A stretch of 64,000 bases of DNA, taken from contig JAADJJ010000001.1 in NCBI GenBank assembly GCA_010092695.1, forward strand, positions 1,240,001-1,304,000, read 5' to 3'. The notes under the pieces were generated by a model. That model made no database searches, had not been told where the DNA came from, and saw nothing but the letters and a program-made list of their open reading frames with translations. Positions 33,154 to 41,766 of the stretch are shown here, piece after piece. The DNA is from Enterobacteriaceae bacterium 4M9. Its GTDB lineage: Bacteria > Pseudomonadota > Gammaproteobacteria > Enterobacterales > Enterobacteriaceae. The number at the start of each line of letters is the position of its first letter. Position 1 is the stretch's first letter. The translations under genes and the position numbers were made by a program.

Positions 33154-33170
33154 TCCCTTCGCCCGCTCCA
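33154..33170 (+). repeat. attR: second copy of the 17-bp glyU 3' end
   Basis: TCCCTTCGCCCGCTCCA is identical to 26720-26736 and in direct orientation; sequence identity stops on both sides. It marks the right end of the element. Confidence 0.9.
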
Positions 33171-33548
33171 GATCTTTTCTGATGTATTCCTCTTTATTCT
33201 TTCCTGTACTGTACCTCACAACGCTACTCCTTAATCTCCTGAAAGAACGCATCTGGCCTGTTTTGCTAATGCTCAAACGCAATAGGTCTGCTGTACAGCG
33301 TTTCTCGCATGTAATAAAGCCACCAACGCCATACCACTCGATTGCTGAGAAAAGCACAGGTGCTCAGAAAAGTGAAAAAGCGATGATTGAGCACCTTTGA
33401 GCAATGTTGCCAGGTGAGGAGGAGAACACCCGGTTCGGATTACAGAAAATGAGGGGTAGTACGCCGATTTACTTAGCCTGCCATGCGCCACAATCCACAG
33501 CCGCTTCTGTAAACGGCTTGTCGTGTGTTGTCCCGAAATGTCGGCGAG
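33171..33548. other. Gene-poor stretch right of the element
   Basis: These 378 bp lie between attR and the DUF1294-type gene. A minus-strand open frame (33357 leftward) runs through attR into the element, so its end is an accident of integration and it is not called as a gene. The stretch may be a remnant of an older island at the same tRNA; nothing can be identified. Confidence 0.4.
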
Positions 33549-33914
33549 TTATTGCTGATATAAACGGTAAATGACGGCGGTCACGATGATGACGTTCAGG
33601 ACGGTGCTAATGGCAAAGTAGGTTTTAAACGGCTGCTTTTGTGTTTTATGGCGAAAAATCTGTTGAGCGAAAATAGCCCCAATCCAGCCGCCCACAAACC
33701 CAAACACCAGCAGCATTAGTTCAGGGACTCTGAGCCATGCTTTACGTGCCGCGAGTTTATCAGTGCCATATATTGCCAGCGTAAGCAGATTAATGGATAT
33801 CAACCACACAGTAAGTGGTGCAGGTGCCAGCGCGCTAAAAATAGCCGCGGCGGTAAGAAGCAGGTAGCAAAAGCGATTAAGATTCATAGGTTGTGTTTTA
33901 TCGTATGAAATCAT
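33549..33914 (-). CDS. DUF1294-family membrane protein
   Basis: This is a small inner-membrane protein of about 121 aa with three or four transmembrane helices. The C-terminal half (INLLTLAIYGTDKLAARKAWLRVPELMLLVFGFVGGWIGAIFAQQIFRHKTQK) carries the DUF1294 signature: YG.DK..A....RVPE..L.....GG..G........RHKT. I prefer the ATG at 33914 because GAGGAAA lies upstream; an internal ATG at 33887 is also possible. Function is unknown. It ends the minus-strand run that begins with the fimbrial operon. Confidence 0.8.
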   Translation of the reverse strand: MISYDKTQPMNLNRFCYLLLTAAAIFSALAPAPLTVWLISINLLTLAIYGTDKLAARKAWLRVPELMLLVFGFVGGWIGAIFAQQIFRHKTQKQPFKTYFAISTVLNVIIVTAVIYRLYQQ

Positions 33915-33977
33915 TTTCCTCGTACTGAGGAGACCGGTGGAAGATAACATACTGATTGAACCGAAGGGACTGCTTCG

Positions 33978-34652
33978 TTAGCCGTGCTTTTTTTCTTCTG
34001 CCAGCAACGTGATGTTTTTTTTATTTACCGTAATAATCTGCTGCTCCACCAGCGTCTCCAGCGCCCGCGTAAGGGTAGATAACGAAATCCCCAGCAACTG
34101 AGCCAGCTCTTTTTTGCTTACTGGCAACGTAAGGCAGCGGTGTTCAAAACCATATTCGCGGTTGAGTTCGCACAGCAGTTGTAAAAAACCACGTATTTTT
34201 TTTATGCCGTCACTTTGCACCATCACCGAGATAAACCGCTGCTTTTCTCGCGCTGAACGGGAAAGAATATTAATCATAAACAGAGTGAAGTCGGACGTTA
34301 TCTGGCTTATTTGATAAAAATGACGGTTTTGTAGCTCGCAAACCTCAATATCGCACGCGGCTTGTACATCGTAATGATGGCAGGGCATAAACAGTTCTTC
34401 TGCGCCTATCACCTGGCCGGGCTGCACAATACCAATTAGCGTGCGTTCGCTGTCATAAACTTTAGCAATACCACTACGCAGGGCAAAAAGTGACGTAACG
34501 GGTGCGCCGTGGCGGTAAATATATGCTCCTTTAGCCACGCGCTTTCTGGTGGAGATGTCGTTAATAAACATCGGCTCCTGACGATCGAAGAGATAGGCAT
34601 GGCAAATATTGCCAAAACCACACTGGCTGCAACTAATACACTTTGCTTTCAT
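33978..34652 (-). CDS. FNR-type Crp/Fnr-family regulator with four cluster cysteines
   Basis: This is a 224-aa cytoplasmic transcription regulator. Cysteines C8-x2-C11-x5-C17 and C105 (in DIEVCEL) align with the four ligands of the oxygen-sensing 4Fe-4S cluster of E. coli FNR (C20, C23, C29, C122). The middle is a cyclic-nucleotide-binding-like beta roll, and the C-terminus is a Crp-type winged helix (LTLPVSKKELAQLLGISLSTLTRALETL). It is clearly not the housekeeping fnr. It lies downstream of the FidL-like gene, same strand, 36 bp away, so it may tie fimbrial expression to oxygen. Targets are unknown. Confidence 0.85.
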   Translation of the reverse strand: MKAKCISCSQCGFGNICHAYLFDRQEPMFINDISTRKRVAKGAYIYRHGAPVTSLFALRSGIAKVYDSERTLIGIVQPGQVIGAEELFMPCHHYDVQAACDIEVCELQNRHFYQISQITSDFTLFMINILSRSAREKQRFISVMVQSDGIKKIRGFLQLLCELNREYGFEHRCLTLPVSKKELAQLLGISLSTLTRALETLVEQQIITVNKKNITLLAEEKKHG

Positions 34653-34688
34653 TTTAAAAAGAGATTTCCATGCCTGATGAATCGATTG

Positions 34689-35168
34689 TCAGGACTGAAT
34701 AACGCAATTAAACATGGGGGTAAGTGGATTCCCGATAGTGATTACACTTGCATCATTTTTTTGCAAATAAATAGTTCGCTCACCGCTTAATGTCAGCCTT
34801 TTTATCACAAATTCAGATATCTCTTCAGGGACATTATCATGAGATAGCGCCTCGATAGCATGAATTTTGAGCCGGTAATTGTTATCGACGATGTTTTTAT
34901 AACTAAATTTTACGTAGCGTGAGAATGTATACTCCTTTTCATTATGTGAAATGGTTCCGGAAAGATTAAACTGGCCTGTTTGGTCTGTTAAAAATTCAAA
35001 AACAATATTGCCATGGAATGGCAGGCTGTTATCGCTTGATGCATCAAGATACTCTATATTGGCAAAGCAACGTTCATTAAAATAAATTTGACGGTGATCG
35101 GTTATCTGCCAGATAAGCGTTGCGAGCAACACAATAATTGTGGTTGCCAGTATTGCCACTATTTTCAT
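34689..35168 (-). CDS. FidL-like membrane protein
   Basis: This 159-aa protein has one N-terminal transmembrane helix (IVAILATTIIVLLATLIW) and a periplasmic domain with two cysteines (C34 and near the C-terminus). It overlaps the stop of the MarT-like regulator by 4 bp. In Salmonella SPI-3, fidL pairs with marT in the same way; the assignment here rests on layout and general form (N-terminal anchor, all-beta periplasmic part). It may modulate the partner regulator in the periplasm, as paired proteins do for ToxR/CadC-type regulators; this is inference. Confidence 0.7.
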   Translation of the reverse strand: MKIVAILATTIIVLLATLIWQITDHRQIYFNERCFANIEYLDASSDNSLPFHGNIVFEFLTDQTGQFNLSGTISHNEKEYTFSRYVKFSYKNIVDNNYRLKIHAIEALSHDNVPEEISEFVIKRLTLSGERTIYLQKNDASVITIGNPLTPMFNCVIQS

Positions 35169-35944
35169 TTCATCTTCCAGTTAAATGCATAAAGGTTTTC
35201 ACACCAGGTCGTTTCATTCATTTTATTATCAACAAGGCAGTACGAATGGAAAACCCGGCCACCGCCACCAAACATTACGCTGGGCTGCACATAGAGCATG
35301 ACGTTGGCCGATTGGGTGCGGCATTTATCCTTCAATGTGGGGTTAATGGTATTAAGAATATTCATCAGGCGGTTGTGAATATCGGGTGTCACCGACTCAT
35401 AGGTATATAAACTACATTGTTCAAGCTTGCCAAGTTCCACCAGTTTTGAATAACGAGCGGTGTTTTTGGGCTGGGCCATTAGCCAGAGATTAGCAACGAC
35501 CAGCCCTACAGCCACCAGCGCTGCGCAGGTATAAGCGACAGGAAAAGGTTTGTGCTTTTTCACCGCCGTCTTAGTTTTGCCGGTCATTTCCGGTATTTCG
35601 TCAGCATTGATGGGTTGAACATCAATATCAGATGAGAAGAAAAAACCCACTTTAGGCACGACAATAATGGTTTCTTCTATATCTGTTATGGAGGTGAGCG
35701 TCTTTCTCAAAATGCTGATGTACTGGTTCAGGGAGGAGCTGGAGCTGGCGTGACCCGCAGACTCCCATACCTGCTTTAGTAAAAAGTCGCGCTCCAGCAC
35801 CTGGCCGTGTGACGCCATCAGTAACGATAAAATTCGGTTTGCCGTATCAGTGAGCTTTTTGCATTGCGAAGCCTCAGAACCGTGCTCAGTCAGTTCTGCG
35901 AGTTCCGTATTGTAAATGACTTTATTGGCTATCAAATATTTCAT
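35165..35944 (-). CDS. MarT-like membrane-bound winged-helix activator
   Basis: This is a ToxR/CadC-type transcription factor of about 260 aa from MKYLIANKVIYN. The N-terminal OmpR-type winged helix spans about residues 1-105 (RILSLLMASHGQVLERDFLLKQVW; SLNQYISILRKTL; IIVVPKVGFFF). A transmembrane helix lies near residues 133-153 (VAYTCAALVAVGLVVANLWLM), followed by a periplasmic sensor domain with several cysteines. Its start is preceded by no strong Shine-Dalgarno sequence. It is coupled to the FidL-like gene (4-bp overlap) and lies downstream of the fimbrial genes, so activation of these fimbriae is the simplest role. Confidence 0.8.
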   Translation of the reverse strand: MKYLIANKVIYNTELAELTEHGSEASQCKKLTDTANRILSLLMASHGQVLERDFLLKQVWESAGHASSSSSLNQYISILRKTLTSITDIEETIIVVPKVGFFFSSDIDVQPINADEIPEMTGKTKTAVKKHKPFPVAYTCAALVAVGLVVANLWLMAQPKNTARYSKLVELGKLEQCSLYTYESVTPDIHNRLMNILNTINPTLKDKCRTQSANVMLYVQPSVMFGGGGRVFHSYCLVDNKMNETTWCENLYAFNWKMK

Positions 35945-36021
35945 TCGATGGTTCTTTTGGCTAAATAAGAGCGGTAACGACTGATAAAAGCATGATAAGA
36001 GCATTCAGGCGCCTGGCAGAC

Positions 36022-37209
36022 TCAACATAATGAGACAAGCGGTTCTACGCTTTCAATATTATGGGTGAGTAGCGTGACAATATCTTGATCCAGACGATAA
36101 TTCGCGGCCTCTTCCTGAAGAATCTTAATGGCATGTGCGCCTGACATTCCCCGGCGATAGGGGCGATTTTCCGTCATCGCTGTAAAAACATCCGCGACGG
36201 CAAGAATACGCGAAGGCATATCTAACGAGGCGGCAGAAAGACGGAACGGATAACCGCTGCCATCGAGTCGCTCATGATGATTGGCAGCCCAGTGCACAAT
36301 ATCGCCAAGTTCATCGATAGGGTGGAGCATCACCAGTGTTTTATAACTGTGTTGCTTCATTTGTGCATATTCATGCGGCACGAGCTTGCCGCTTTTTTCC
36401 AGAATATGTAGCGGGATGAATAATTTGCCAATATCGTGAAGGTAGCCCGCAATACAAATTTTTTCCTGCATATCCCGGTCATACCCATAAAGTTCAGCCA
36501 GTTTTTCAGCTACGTGCGCCACGCTTGCGCTATGAGTTTGTGTGAAGCTGCTGTATTTATCCACAATCCGTGAAATGAGCTGGCATACCTCCAGAAAGTC
36601 ATGATGATTGAGCATTTCATCATGTAGTGGGCTGATAACATCCAGCACCTGGTCCAATGCCGGATTACTGAGACGGAACCAGAAGCCGTCTTCGGCGCTG
36701 GATTCCTGCAGTGCTTCCACCAGCAGGCTGGGCCAGGGGCCACTTTGCTCCAGAAACAGATCGATGACTATCTCGCGCTGCGTCATCGGGTCGCCTTCTA
36801 TGTCTCGCAGGAAAAGTTCAAAAGCATCAGCCATGTGCACCATATAGTGGGCCAGCGGCAGGTTATCTGGCTCATAAGGCGACCATTGCATGTGGTGGTT
36901 CTCAAGAAGGGTGGTGACGGGTTGCAAAAACCGGATCCCGGCGGTCATGCTGACACCAAGCTGCTGATGATTTTCAAGGAATGCGGCACTGCCGGGCGTG
37001 AGTTCATCACGCGCTTTACTCAGGGAACCAATATCGTGCAGCATGCTCGCCAAAAACGCGTTACGAAAGGTGGCATTGTCACAGCCCGCGCGTTTACCCA
37101 AATACCAGACGATGAGCGCTGTACGTTGTAAATGATTCACCAGACTCTGGGAGACCGGACGAATTATGTTGTGCAGTAAATCAAGTACAGTCTGGACAGA
37201 TATCTTCAT
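36022..37209 (-). CDS. HD-GYP domain c-di-GMP phosphodiesterase
   Basis: This is a 395-aa cytoplasmic protein from MKISVQTVLDLL. It has a first, partly degenerate HD region (HLQRTALIVWYLGKRAG...MLHDIGSLS) and a complete C-terminal HD-GYP domain: HSASVAHVAEKLAELYG, LHDIGKLFIP, QHSYKTLVML, NHHERLDGSGYP and ADVFTAMTENRPYR. The metal-binding and GYP residues are intact, so c-di-GMP hydrolysis is expected. HD-GYP proteins are uncommon in Enterobacteriaceae, where EAL enzymes dominate. It lies directly after the adhesin gene in the fimbrial operon, comparable in logic to the EAL protein MrkJ beside the Klebsiella mrk genes. Confidence 0.85.
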   Translation of the reverse strand: MKISVQTVLDLLHNIIRPVSQSLVNHLQRTALIVWYLGKRAGCDNATFRNAFLASMLHDIGSLSKARDELTPGSAAFLENHQQLGVSMTAGIRFLQPVTTLLENHHMQWSPYEPDNLPLAHYMVHMADAFELFLRDIEGDPMTQREIVIDLFLEQSGPWPSLLVEALQESSAEDGFWFRLSNPALDQVLDVISPLHDEMLNHHDFLEVCQLISRIVDKYSSFTQTHSASVAHVAEKLAELYGYDRDMQEKICIAGYLHDIGKLFIPLHILEKSGKLVPHEYAQMKQHSYKTLVMLHPIDELGDIVHWAANHHERLDGSGYPFRLSAASLDMPSRILAVADVFTAMTENRPYRRGMSGAHAIKILQEEAANYRLDQDIVTLLTHNIESVEPLVSLC

Positions 37210-37281
37210 GGTTTCCTGTTGGTATTCATACAAATAAATAAAAATCGGCCGTTATTGCCCGCCAGCAAAAGAGAGCGCTAA

Positions 37282-38454
37282 TTAGTCGTAACCAAATATA
37301 ATTTGGGCCGTTGCAACCACCGTGCCGGAGGTTAAAGCCGATGCTTTATACACCTTGTAATAGGCGTGAAGAGAGATGTTGAAGATATTTTCAATGTTTT
37401 CATTTTTATCGACATCCATTATTAATGATGCGTTTTCAATATCATTACTGCTGGAGAGTTCAACCTCATCATACTGCCCCATAAAGGTGAGGCTGCGAAT
37501 GGCAATGCCAACACCTTTTGCTGTGGTTTCATCATTGACCATGATTTGATGCGTGGTATCGGAGGGAACCAGATCGTTACTGGAAAGCCAGGCTTTGATA
37601 TTCCGGGTCGCCGTTTTGATGCCGGCAAGATTGCCGCATTTTACCGGCAAGGTGAAATTAGCGCCGGGTGCTTTGCCGGTTTTTTTCAGTGTACTGTAGG
37701 GCGCCGGAGGTAATTTAACCGTCAGGTCATGTGTCAGGTTACAGGTGGTTTCTTTTGGCTCAAACTGAATAGTCAGTTTCTCGTAGGCCAGGAAATGGGA
37801 GGTGTCCCAACTTTTCCGTGGCAGATCCGCCATCATATTACTCCACGCATAATAACTGTACGTTTTACTAAAAATACTGGGCGCGCTGGAGCCGGAACCA
37901 GAGCCACTCATGACAGCAGGCACCACGCTTAATGCCCCGTTGGTGGTGGTTTTTGTGTAGGTTGCTACATTGACAGGCGCGGTGGTGAGTAACTCTGCAC
38001 GCAGCGTATATTGCGTCTGGTAGGCAAGGGAGTGGATACCCACAACGCCGTTGACGGTGACTTTTGTATTACCGGTGATTTCAGTCGTCAGTTTAATCCA
38101 GTAGCTTCGTTCACCGTCCAGGTTGTCGAAATGAAGATAAATCGGGTTATTGTTGAATCCGGTAAAATAATATAAGTGGTCCTGGAGCAATCCACCAATC
38201 CCGACATTGCCGTAGGTGCAGGTCATGCTACCTGACCAGTTTGTGGTAAACGAGTATTCCACAACATTCGATGAGATAAACGCAGAAGAAAGATTCAGCG
38301 ATTTATCAGATTCCGCCACGCTTTTAAACAGAATACCGCTATTGCGACAGGTATCACCGGTTAAGCCTCGCAGATGTTGGGCTGCCTGCACGGACATCCC
38401 GGGTATAAACACCAGGCTAAACGCTGTAATGATAAAAACAAGATATTTGCTCAT
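37282..38454 (-). CDS. Fimbrial tip adhesin
   Basis: This 390-aa secreted protein has a signal peptide (cleavage near VQA-AQ), an N-terminal receptor-binding-type domain with paired cysteines, and a C-terminal pilin domain (from about residue 235: CNLTHDLTVKLPPAP...). The end, VVATAQIIFGYD, with the penultimate Tyr, is the chaperone/usher recognition strand. Two-domain layout, size and last position after the usher identify the adhesin. The receptor is unknown. Confidence 0.8.
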   Translation of the reverse strand: MSKYLVFIITAFSLVFIPGMSVQAAQHLRGLTGDTCRNSGILFKSVAESDKSLNLSSAFISSNVVEYSFTTNWSGSMTCTYGNVGIGGLLQDHLYYFTGFNNNPIYLHFDNLDGERSYWIKLTTEITGNTKVTVNGVVGIHSLAYQTQYTLRAELLTTAPVNVATYTKTTTNGALSVVPAVMSGSGSGSSAPSIFSKTYSYYAWSNMMADLPRKSWDTSHFLAYEKLTIQFEPKETTCNLTHDLTVKLPPAPYSTLKKTGKAPGANFTLPVKCGNLAGIKTATRNIKAWLSSNDLVPSDTTHQIMVNDETTAKGVGIAIRSLTFMGQYDEVELSSSNDIENASLIMDVDKNENIENIFNISLHAYYKVYKASALTSGTVVATAQIIFGYD

Positions 38455-38478
38455 GGTTTCTTCATTAATAATGGTGAG

Positions 38479-40983
38479 TTAACGGCAAACATTCATTGCC
38501 TGTTCAGTTGGCTGCACAATCACGCAGGCATTTTTATTTTTGCCTTTACTGGTATTGATACTGAGCGTTCGTGGCAGAACGTCTGCTTTGAGAAAGACCT
38601 GGCTTCCCTGGGCGACATAACCCAGCTCTTCATGATTTTCCCCACTCACGGAGGCACCAAACGGCAGTTGGCTCCCGTCGGCGCCTTGCACTTCGAGGGT
38701 AAAAAGCTTGCGGGTGTCGGTTTTGTATTTCAGGTAGCTGATGCTGCCTTCATAAGGGGCAATATTGAGCAAATTGCCCTGCAAATCGACGTCGCTGCTT
38801 TCGCTGCCATCCTGCTCCAGGTGGAAATTGTTCAGCCGATAAGGTGTGGCGCTGGTCACCAACGCAATGCCCTGAGCGTTGGTTCGGGTGGTGGTGTCGC
38901 CATTGACGATAGCATTCTCAAGGCCGGGGGCATCGAGAATGACAAAGTTGCGCCCATTGGCGGGTGAAGAAATAATGCCGCCCCGCCACACCAGAATATT
39001 GCCACTGGCGCCTAAGCTTGCCTGGCGGTACTCGCGCGCCAGCGTCAGCCCTGAATTCAGGCTGGCATAGTGGCTTTTCCAGTTGGTATAAAGATCAGCA
39101 GAACGCGAGTTGCCCTCGCTGTCATGCGCCAGCATCAGGCTGTAATCCACATCGTGCGTATTGCCGCTCAGGCTCACGTCCGATGACGAGTACTGGCCAT
39201 TCTGTACGCTGGCATGTGAGGAGACACTGCCAGCGCTGTCGAAAATTGACATCGGCAGGGTCACAGAGAAGTAAAGGTTATTCTCGGTATTGCCCTGTGA
39301 GCGCAGTGCCGCAACCCTGTCGCCCTGATAGTCGGTTTCATAGTCATAATAAGATTGCGTGACTTCAGAACGGCGCAGTGACACCGAGTAGTTAATGCTT
39401 TTCCAGGTATTGTTCCAGGACAGGTTGTACTGTTTATTACTTCTTTGTCCGCGCCAGTAGTCACGCCAGTAAGCAGAAAGCGTCAGACGCCCAAATCCTT
39501 CACTTAGCGGCTGTGTAATATTGGCGCTCAGGGCCTGTTTGCTGTTAACCGTAGAGGTTCCCGTCCCGCCGTAGTCTTTAATATTGGACTTAGTCAGAAT
39601 GAAATCACTGAATGAGGCGTAATCCTGCGTGCGGTAATAATAAGAAGCCAGCGTCAGGTTGGTGCGTGTTGGAAAATATTTACTCCAGGACAGGGCGTAT
39701 TTCTCGCCGTAACGGCGGCTTTCTCCAGGCAGCGTATAGCGAGATTCTTCGACCGAAGCCGACAGCGACCCAATATAAGGCACCGAGACAGCGCCTGCGA
39801 GCAGCAGCGACTGGTAATCCTGGTTCCAGATACTGCCTGCGGTAGCGGTAAGGTAATTGCTGATGCCACGGGAATAGCTAATCTGGGCAAAGCGGCTGCT
39901 GTCTTTCACCCCACGCATATCCACTTCACCAAGGTTAAACTGATAATCACTGGTGCCGGGGCGCAACATGTCTGGAATAGAGGAAAACGGCACGACGAAA
40001 CGTTCGATATTACCCGCGTTGTTTTTGACCTCCACGCTCAGGTCGCTTCTTGAACCCGTTGGCATAAGATCGCGAATCGCAAACGGGCCTGCCGGAACGT
40101 TAATCTGGTGAATAATATGCCCATCCTGATAGACGCTTACGACCGCAGAACTCACGGCAATACCGCTAATCACGGGCATATAGACGCGCTCGCTGTCAGG
40201 CAGCATCTGGCGGCTTTTGTTGAACGTCAGGCCGCGAAATCGAAGGGTGTCGAAATAGTCGGAGGTGGTGTACGTGCGGCCGATTCGCATCAGCGCACCC
40301 AGATTGGCAATGGGTTTTTCCAGATAGCGCGTGGTGTTTATCCATTCACCCTTACCGCTGTTGCTGTAACGCATCCAGCTTGAGTTGTCGAGCAGATGCC
40401 AGCCAGACAGATTCAGGCCACTGGTCAGGGAAAGATAGAGGTTGTCGCTGTTCGCGTAACCGTTTCTTAGCGCGTGAAAGCTATAATAGTTGGCATTGTA
40501 ATTGGTGTAGAGGCCATTAATACCCTGATCCCATTTCTGCGGCGCAACCCAGTTGCTGTTATGGGGCGCGACAAAAGCCTGCGGCACCTCAAGGTCCAGG
40601 CGCAGTTCGCTGGGGTTAAGCTTACTTTTCCCGCCGTGTAGCAAAGATGAGATGTCAATAAACTCCCCGTCGTACCGGGACAGGGTTTTATCCAGGTCGA
40701 GGATATCGAGCAACGTCGCATCTTCTTTTCTGATGCGTACCGTTCCCTGTGCATCATTGGCAATCAGAATCTGAAACTTTCCGTGCCAGTCATTATTCAC
40801 GTAGACGTCAAGAGAATAGGTCCCCGGTGTCATGACCAGTCTGGCATTACTCCAGTCCATATCCGCAGAGTTGCCGACCAGCAGGCTACTGTTAAATTTC
40901 TCGCCATATGCGTTAAAGGAACACAAGGCAAGGCTGACAGAATGTACCAACAGGCTTTTACGAAACAGAGATCGGTGCTTCAT
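38479..40983 (-). CDS. Fimbrial outer-membrane usher
   Basis: The usher is an 834-aa outer-membrane protein that accepts chaperone-subunit complexes and threads the fimbria to the cell surface. It has a signal peptide, an N-terminal periplasmic domain (FNSSLLVGNSADMDWSNARL...), a 24-stranded barrel with plug domain (PVISGIAVSSAVVSVYQDGHIIHQINVPAGPFAIRDL is the usher signature) and C-terminal domains ending in NVCR with two cysteines. The length is typical. The chaperone gene lies upstream and the adhesin downstream. Confidence 0.92.
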   Translation of the reverse strand: MKHRSLFRKSLLVHSVSLALCSFNAYGEKFNSSLLVGNSADMDWSNARLVMTPGTYSLDVYVNNDWHGKFQILIANDAQGTVRIRKEDATLLDILDLDKTLSRYDGEFIDISSLLHGGKSKLNPSELRLDLEVPQAFVAPHNSNWVAPQKWDQGINGLYTNYNANYYSFHALRNGYANSDNLYLSLTSGLNLSGWHLLDNSSWMRYSNSGKGEWINTTRYLEKPIANLGALMRIGRTYTTSDYFDTLRFRGLTFNKSRQMLPDSERVYMPVISGIAVSSAVVSVYQDGHIIHQINVPAGPFAIRDLMPTGSRSDLSVEVKNNAGNIERFVVPFSSIPDMLRPGTSDYQFNLGEVDMRGVKDSSRFAQISYSRGISNYLTATAGSIWNQDYQSLLLAGAVSVPYIGSLSASVEESRYTLPGESRRYGEKYALSWSKYFPTRTNLTLASYYYRTQDYASFSDFILTKSNIKDYGGTGTSTVNSKQALSANITQPLSEGFGRLTLSAYWRDYWRGQRSNKQYNLSWNNTWKSINYSVSLRRSEVTQSYYDYETDYQGDRVAALRSQGNTENNLYFSVTLPMSIFDSAGSVSSHASVQNGQYSSSDVSLSGNTHDVDYSLMLAHDSEGNSRSADLYTNWKSHYASLNSGLTLAREYRQASLGASGNILVWRGGIISSPANGRNFVILDAPGLENAIVNGDTTTRTNAQGIALVTSATPYRLNNFHLEQDGSESSDVDLQGNLLNIAPYEGSISYLKYKTDTRKLFTLEVQGADGSQLPFGASVSGENHEELGYVAQGSQVFLKADVLPRTLSINTSKGKNKNACVIVQPTEQAMNVCR

Positions 40984-41016
40984 CAGAATAGGACCTGGTC
41001 TTAGCGATGTTTACTG

Positions 41017-41724
41017 TCAGTTGAGGGTGCTGAATCTTTTTGCACCATAGTCATCAAGCCAGGTGACGCGGTATTCACCGCCGGCCCGAATCGTATTTGC
41101 AACAGGCGCACAGTCAAATGGCTGGATGAATGCAGTGTCAGCTAATAGGTTGTCATTTCGGGTCTGTTTTAATACGCCACCTTTCCAGGTAACGATCTGC
41201 ACAATAGTCAGGTAATAGGGCGAATTATTCTTCAGACAGGCATGCCCGCCAGCGCTTGAGAGCGAGAGGTTTTTAAGAACCTTACTGTCAAGCGCCTCCA
41301 GAGAGGCCGGACGATAGAACAATTTAATGCGGTTGCGGATAGCCACCTGCATGTAACTTTCGCTGTTCGCTTCCGGGACTGGGGGAACATCCAGCACGTT
41401 AAGCCAGAACACACTTTCGCGGTCTGACGGCAACGATTGAGTATTCATTGCCGCGATTTTGATTATTTGTCCGCTACGGGCTGCCATTTTGACAACGGGC
41501 GGCGTGAGCGAGAAAGGCACCTTAATATTTTCAGGCGCAGCAGACGCATTGCCGGTATCAAGCCATGATTGTACCAGGTGTGTTTTTTCACTGTCGTTTA
41601 CCAACTGCACTGAAACGAATTTCGCTGTGGCCGGATAAATAACGCGAGTCTGATTAATAACAACACTTGCCGAAGCATTCAGGGAAATGAATAGCGCGGC
41701 CATCGGGAGGATAATATTTTTCAT
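41017..41724 (-). CDS. Periplasmic fimbrial chaperone
   Basis: This is a PapD-type chaperone of 235 aa that folds subunits in the periplasm by donor-strand complementation. It has a signal peptide ending at ASA-SV, the first domain with NQTRVIYPATAKFVSVQLVNDS, and the conserved subunit-binding strand RESVFWLNVLDVPP. Residues RNRIKLFYRP mark the inter-domain region. It lies between the major subunit and the usher on the same strand. Confidence 0.92.
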   Translation of the reverse strand: MKNIILPMAALFISLNASASVVINQTRVIYPATAKFVSVQLVNDSEKTHLVQSWLDTGNASAAPENIKVPFSLTPPVVKMAARSGQIIKIAAMNTQSLPSDRESVFWLNVLDVPPVPEANSESYMQVAIRNRIKLFYRPASLEALDSKVLKNLSLSSAGGHACLKNNSPYYLTIVQIVTWKGGVLKQTRNDNLLADTAFIQPFDCAPVANTIRAGGEYRVTWLDDYGAKRFSTLN

Positions 41725-41766
41725 AAAGGTCGTTATTAACCGGGGATAAATCCCCGGTTATGAAAA

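Larger units (their letters stand above)
26720..33170 (+). mobile_element. 6.45-kb glyU-integrated element, candidate satellite of T7-like phages
   Basis: The element is bounded by a 17-bp direct repeat of the glyU 3' end (26720-26736 and 33154-33170) and carries its integrase next to the tRNA. Its content is integrase, an HEPN-motif protein, tandem T7/T3-like promoters, a KilA-N-like protein, small proteins, an opposite-strand membrane protein, a charged helical protein followed by a coat-like protein and terminator, and a 27-aa membrane peptide. There is no replication, terminase, tail or lysis module that I recognise, so it cannot be an autonomous phage. Base composition and codon use differ from the flanking core. 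The size and the phage-polymerase promoters suggest a satellite dependent on a T7-like helper; this is inference. Confidence 0.8.

Noticed and set aside
33124..33357. Minus-strand open frame crossing attR
   Set aside because: Its end depends on the insertion of the element, and it has no recognised family or clear ribosome-binding site.
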